Source of the DNA: Candidatus Chlorobium antarcticum
GTDB taxonomy: Bacteria; Bacteroidota; Chlorobiia; Chlorobiales; Chlorobiaceae
NCBI GenBank assembly: GCA_030765725.1
Contig: JAVCDF010000005.1
Location: 137,501-177,725, forward strand
DNA length: 40,225 nt
Direction: 5' to 3'
Shown here: positions 35,751-40,225 of the stretch, piece after piece
How positions within the stretch are numbered: position 1 is the stretch's first letter
Layout of the letters: each line of letters opens with the position of its first letter
Made by a program: the position numbers and the translations under genes
Notes under the pieces: generated by a model
Databases searched by the model: none
Seen by the model: only the letters and a program-made list of their open reading frames with translations
What the model was told of the DNA's origin: nothing

Positions 35751-36374
35751 ATGACAAACGAACAGATCGGACAAAGGATAAAAGAACTCCGCTACGAGAA
35801 AGGGTTGTCGCAAGAGGAGCTCGCCAGACGGATAGAACTGCCAAGAACCGCCGTCACAAAAATCGAGTCAGGCAGCCAGGAGGTTCGTTTCCGCGAGCTT
35901 GAAAAGTTTGCCGAAGCGCTCAACATACCTCTCACAACCCTTGTTGAAGAGGAGCCTCCACTTCTGGAGAGCTATGATTCAGCGTTCTCCATGGTATCAG
36001 AAAGCTGCATGCCAGAGTACCGCCCCGCCCCCGATGCGCTCCGCACAATACTGCTCCTCATCCTCCAGCGCACCGCCGGAGACCCGCAAATGAACGAGCG
36101 ACACCTCGCAGCAACAGTCCAGAATGCCGACCTCATGCACCGTAAAGCATACGGCGAAACCATAACCAAACGCACCTACGCCAACCTCACTGAACTCCAA
36201 CAGGCAGTACAGAAAACCCTCAACGAGATGGTCGAAGCCAATGAGCTGACAAAAGTCAGCAGCATCCACTCAAGCAAACCAAGGTACCTGCCACAGAAGC
36301 GGCCCAACCTTCAGGAGCTCACCGCCGCCGAATATGTGATGATTGAAAAAGCCATCTGCACGACGGCGGTATAG
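35751..36374 (+). CDS. XRE regulator with a Panacea/DUF4065-like domain
   Basis: The N-terminal 60 residues of this 207-residue protein are a clear XRE helix-turn-helix (IGQRIKELRYEKGLSQEELARRIELPRTAVTKIESG). After a linker, residues about 85-205 resemble the Panacea (DUF4065) antitoxin domain: ILLLILQRTAGDPQMNERHLAATVQNADLMHRKAYGETITKRTYANL, a helix (LQQAVQKTLNEMVEANEL), and the end PRYLPQKRPNLQELTAAEYVMIEKAI. That end matches the YLP...P-L..L.A.E motif. Panacea proteins are antitoxins for many different toxins. The nearest candidate partners are the divergent vWA gene and a degraded frame just downstream. I chose the ATG at 35751 over one 12 codons earlier, as it begins the HTH. Confidence 0.75.
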   Translation: MTNEQIGQRIKELRYEKGLSQEELARRIELPRTAVTKIESGSQEVRFRELEKFAEALNIPLTTLVEEEPPLLESYDSAFSMVSESCMPEYRPAPDALRTILLLILQRTAGDPQMNERHLAATVQNADLMHRKAYGETITKRTYANLTELQQAVQKTLNEMVEANELTKVSSIHSSKPRYLPQKRPNLQELTAAEYVMIEKAICTTAV

Positions 36375-36439
36375 AAGAGCATAGCAGTGCCACTGGGACA
36401 ATTGCTGTCCCGCACTTCAAAAAAGCAAGAGAAGAGCAT

Positions 36440-36583
36440 ATGATGAATGGCGAAGAAGAAAAAAAGGCACCTTCATCACCACCCTAGCAAACAGAAATCC
36501 TTGAATCTCGCCGTCATGCCATAAAAACCGGCAAAGCGCAGTTCCTGACACTTGACGATCTTAAGAAGCTGAACGCAGCATAA
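36440..36583 (+). pseudogene. Degraded small frame, possibly an antitoxin remnant
   Basis: After an AGAAGAG ribosome-binding site and tandem ATGs a frame reads MMNGEEEKKAPSSPP, meets TAG (36485-36487), then continues in the same frame as QTEILESRRHAIKTGKAQFLTLDDLKKLNAA to a TAA. The second part looks like the end of a small addiction-module protein (ESRRHAIKTGKAQFLTLDDL), but the match is weak. It may be a decayed partner of the XRE-Panacea gene. The rest of 36375-36678 shows nothing. Confidence 0.35.
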
Positions 36584-36678
36584 CGAAATCCTGCCCCTCA
36601 TTTTATCAAGCCGGCAGAAATGAATAAAATATGTAATTTACCCACAGCACTTCCTGCCACGCAAACGAAACAACCCGA

Positions 36679-37263
36679 ATGAAAAAAGTCTTATGGTTTG
36701 ACCTCGAAACAACCGGCACAGACCCCGACCGTAACGGCATCATCCAGTTCGCCGGCCTCGCTGAAATTGACGGGGCTGTAGTTGAGACTTTCGAAATCAA
36801 AATGCAGCCGCACGAGGGTGCAGTCATTGACGACGAAGCCCTTGAAGTCACCGGCTTCACCAGAGAGGCAATACGCACCTTCACCCCACATGAGGAAGCA
36901 TATAAGCAGATAGATGACTTTCTTTCACGCCATGTCTCCCGCTTCGACCGGAACGACAAGTTCTACCCGGCAGGCTACAATGTCCGCTTTGATCTTGAGT
37001 TCCTCAGTCGCATGTTCAAACGGTTCGACCAGTACGGCCTTGGCTCCTTCACCAACTGGAGAATCCTTGACCCGCAGCCAATCCTGAACCTCATGGACTA
37101 CATGGGAAGAATATCACTCCCCAACCACAGGCTCCAGACCGTCTGCGACCACTTCGGAGTAAAGCTCGAAAACGCACATGACGCACTGGCCGACATCATT
37201 GCAACGCGTGAACTGATGGGAAAGCTGTTGGAGCATGTTTCAATAGACACCATTCAAAATTGA
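36679..37263 (+). CDS. DEDDh-family 3'-5' exonuclease
   Basis: This 194-residue protein is a DnaQ-like exonuclease. Exo I is WFDLETTGTD with Asp8 and Glu10. Exo II is YNVRFDLEFL, near residue 105. Exo III is HDALADI with His167 and Asp172. All five DEDDh residues are present. The protein lacks a polymerase-binding tail or a UvrC domain, so it may act in DNA repair, RNA trimming or mismatch proofreading; the substrate is unknown. It stands alone after the TA-like region and is convergent with katG. Confidence 0.9.
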   Translation: MKKVLWFDLETTGTDPDRNGIIQFAGLAEIDGAVVETFEIKMQPHEGAVIDDEALEVTGFTREAIRTFTPHEEAYKQIDDFLSRHVSRFDRNDKFYPAGYNVRFDLEFLSRMFKRFDQYGLGSFTNWRILDPQPILNLMDYMGRISLPNHRLQTVCDHFGVKLENAHDALADIIATRELMGKLLEHVSIDTIQN

Positions 37264-37331
37264 CTAGCACGCTCTAACCAGCCGAAATTATTTGATTGAT
37301 AACCAAACGCCAGCGTTTCTGGATATAAAGT

Positions 37332-39572
<2,241 letters not shown>

Positions 39573-39584
39573 TCATCTGCATAA

Positions 39585-39624
39585 TAATGGCATTAATCGG
39601 AATCGTTCTTATTAAAAATAATAA
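39585..39624 (-). promoter_or_regulatory. Candidate operators upstream of katG
   Basis: TAATG and CATTA form an 11-bp palindrome (39585-39595). A 16-bp imperfect inverted repeat, TTATTAAAAATAATAA (39609-39624), lies further upstream. The second is reminiscent of PerR/Fur-type AT-rich sites, which often control katG, but the match is loose. Confidence 0.35.
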
Positions 39625-39842
39625 ACAAATATCCGCTCATTTCATGAAGCGTCAACCATTTATTCGTGCATTCAGGGCAAAGGCCGCCAGATTTCTTTCG
39701 CAAAAGTTTACGTCGTTGCAAACGACCCATCGCCCGTCCTCATGGCGTCGAGCAGGTCATCGAAGAGCGCGAAGAGTATGGGACGTAGTGCAATAGCGTA
39801 AAAGATTATGTATTTCTCGAAAGGCGCATACAGAAGAGGGAG

Positions 39843-40112
39843 ATGACGTTGCATGATGCAGTGAAGGAGCGGTTACCGGCGATAGCAGCAGCATCAGAAG
39901 CATGGGATCGGTTGGTGCAAGCGTGCGAATATGCAGGCAATACCGTACAGGCATTGCAGGGCTGAAGCCGAAAGAGGGAGTGCTCGGATCTGCGGAAATC
40001 GCTTGCTTTGGAGTACGTGCTTGAGCTTGTGATAACCTATGCCGGAGCGGCACGCCTGCTCGGAATTTCAGCAGCAGCGGTGAACCAGATTGCGAAACGC
40101 TGCGGGTGGTAA
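39843..40112 (+). pseudogene. Broken small HTH protein
   Basis: A good AGAGGGAG precedes the ATG of a frame that reads MTLHDAVKERLPAIAAASEAWDRLVQACEYAGNTVQALQG and meets TGA (39963-39965). The same frame then goes on for 48 more codons to a TAA and includes a clear helix-turn-helix: VITYAGAARLLGISAAAVNQIAKRCGW. The two parts probably come from one gene of about 89 codons with a nonsense change, or two small proteins. The frame stays open past the TAA to the window end. Other parts of 39625-39842 and 40113-40225 hold no supported gene. Confidence 0.45.
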
Positions 40113-40225
40113 GTTTATGTGGTAGTGGGCGTCCCCGTGCTCGTTGTCAATCAAGATTGTGTTTTTCTGGAACCTTCAAAAACGGGAGCGTCTGCACCGA
40201 CTGACTGGCAGGAGCCGGGAGCTGG

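Noticed and set aside
39757-40053. Minus-strand frame of 98 codons after katG
   Set aside because: It is antisense to the broken HTH frame, which has a better ribosome-binding site and a recognisable motif.

Overview
The window reads like a chromosomal segment of a green sulfur bacterium (Chlorobiaceae). This is inferred from a sulfide:quinone oxidoreductase-like flavoprotein, an ArsA-type ATPase with an HSP20-like tail, a DUF1997-like protein, the overall protein style and weak or absent Shine-Dalgarno sequences at several starts. No photosynthesis gene is present, so the genus is not fixed by the sequence.

Positions 1-9190 hold a long minus-strand cluster of housekeeping genes, read scpA > DUF1015 > tsaE > tsaB > rsfS > gyrA > pyrG > mscS and closed by a good terminator at 55-78. 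Two junctions overlap by 4 nt. From 9300 to 13900 come a lipoprotein, a TPR protein, a papain-like cysteine peptidase, an amt-PII ammonium unit whose PII lacks the usual modified tyrosine, and a small RRM protein with a structured leader. From 13936 to 18225 come a nucleoside-diphosphate-sugar epimerase, an orphan acidic protein fused by stop/start overlap to glmS, and pyrF.

From 18451 to 26859 the plus strand carries ftsH, dxr, rseP, prfA, a DUF1997-like gene, a nitroreductase and an ArsA ATPase, with tRNA-Val(UAC) antisense between ftsH and dxr. A minus-strand sqr-like gene closes this part.

From about 28100 the content becomes accessory. A consensus promoter (TTGACA-N17-TATAAT) drives a structured leader of about 230 nt and an unrecognised 455-residue protein. 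That gene is split by a -1 frame change at an A4G7 tract and is followed by three consecutive stem-loops. Then come a umuDC-type mutasome operon with a small leading gene, a LuxR-type regulator, a DUF4412-like lipoprotein, a DUF3127 protein, a HigB/HigA toxin-antitoxin pair with a palindromic operator, and a vWA protein divergent from an XRE regulator with a Panacea/DUF4065-like C-terminus. That divergent pair shares a promoter with three alternating half-sites at 11-bp steps. A degraded reading frame, a DEDDh exonuclease, katG and a second broken HTH frame end the window.

The most promising places for something undescribed are the frameshifted orphan gene with its RNA structures (28324-30060) and the vWA/XRE-Panacea pair beside the toxin-antitoxin locus (34216-36573). 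All functions are inferred from reading the sequence. No database search was run.
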